Assembly (NCBI GenBank): GCA_905147135.1
Contig: LR990064.1
Location: forward strand, 12,790,001-12,854,000
Source: Blastobasis lacticolella
Taxonomy: Eukaryota > Arthropoda > Insecta > Lepidoptera > Blastobasidae
Reading direction: 5' to 3'
DNA length: 64,000 nucleotides
The translations under genes and the position numbers were made by a program. Position 1 is the first letter of the stretch, and each line of letters begins with the position of its first letter. This document shows, in pieces, positions 63,936 through 64,000 of this stretch. A model generated the notes under the pieces. It saw only the letters and a list, made by a program, of their open reading frames with translations. It made no database searches and was not told where the DNA came from.

Positions 63936-64000
63936 CTTTCGAATGTTTTTAAATCAGTCGAATTAAAAACAATTTGATTGAGCGATATTAAACAATAGTT

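Noticed and set aside
1..64000. CRISPR array, operons, bacterial-type genes, rRNA
   Set aside because: No regularly spaced short repeats, no ribosome-binding-site-led long frames and no rRNA-like blocks are visible; the repeat content is eukaryotic.

Overview
This window looks like non-coding insect DNA, most likely from a moth or butterfly (Lepidoptera). It is AT-rich and full of stop codons, with no rRNA, no functional tRNA gene, no operon-like gene order and no host protein-coding gene that I can recognise. The longest open frames are 120-128 codons; apart from one orphan frame at 39967-40353 they are LINE tails or run through SINEs and tandem repeats. The lepidopteran assignment rests on repeat families that, from general knowledge, are common in that order: short 5'-truncated jockey/CR1-like LINE 3' ends with RxWNxLP-type C-termini, RTE-like tails ending in (GATGAT)n, tRNA-derived SINEs and long palindromic MITEs. 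The species cannot be told. The window is probably intergenic or intronic.

Family names are local to this report. SINE-A (15 copies or fragments) has a tRNA-like head with A and B boxes and a body ending near GCCAAGATGAT. SINE-G (10 loci) has a head resembling tRNA-Gly(GCC) and a tail containing GATGGCGCTGTGTGAA. Repeat-B (9 copies plus one 5' fragment) is a 260-bp retroposon ending in (TGATGA)n; five copies have readable or near-readable target-site duplications. LINE tails are C, D, E, F, M and O, plus an RTE-like group (U). MITE-like palindromes are H (3 copies), J (2), K (1 plus a half), L (2), P (2), X (2), I (1), a hAT-like one (1) and two unassigned inverted repeats (V, W).

Layout. 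0-10 kb: scattered SINEs, MITE-K, a LINE-M end and the longest readable LINE-D end (8820-9240). 10-17 kb: a TA-flanked MITE, several repeat-B copies and a CpG-rich stretch at about 15.04-15.56 kb, the best candidate for host regulatory DNA. 17-30 kb: four SINE-A, two MITE-H, and LINE-E and LINE-F ends. 30-46 kb: dense nesting, including a three-layer nest at 35.9-36.9 kb, a MITE inside an RTE tail at 40.9 kb, and a SINE in the loop of a small palindrome at 43.3-43.5 kb. 46-57 kb: MITE-H and MITE-X copies, an inverted repeat pair around SINE-G fragments (51.6-53.5 kb), direct, inverted and tandem repeats (53.6-54.2 kb), clusters of AACCGGTT-like motifs, and a hAT-like MITE inside a SINE with a perfect 8-bp duplication (56.6 kb). 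57-64 kb: more LINE, SINE and MITE copies.

The elements do not form a pathway. What the window records is an insertion history in which non-autonomous elements repeatedly landed in older ones. No convincing new functional system was found; the most interesting items are the dated nests, the little-described palindromic families and the CpG-rich unique block.
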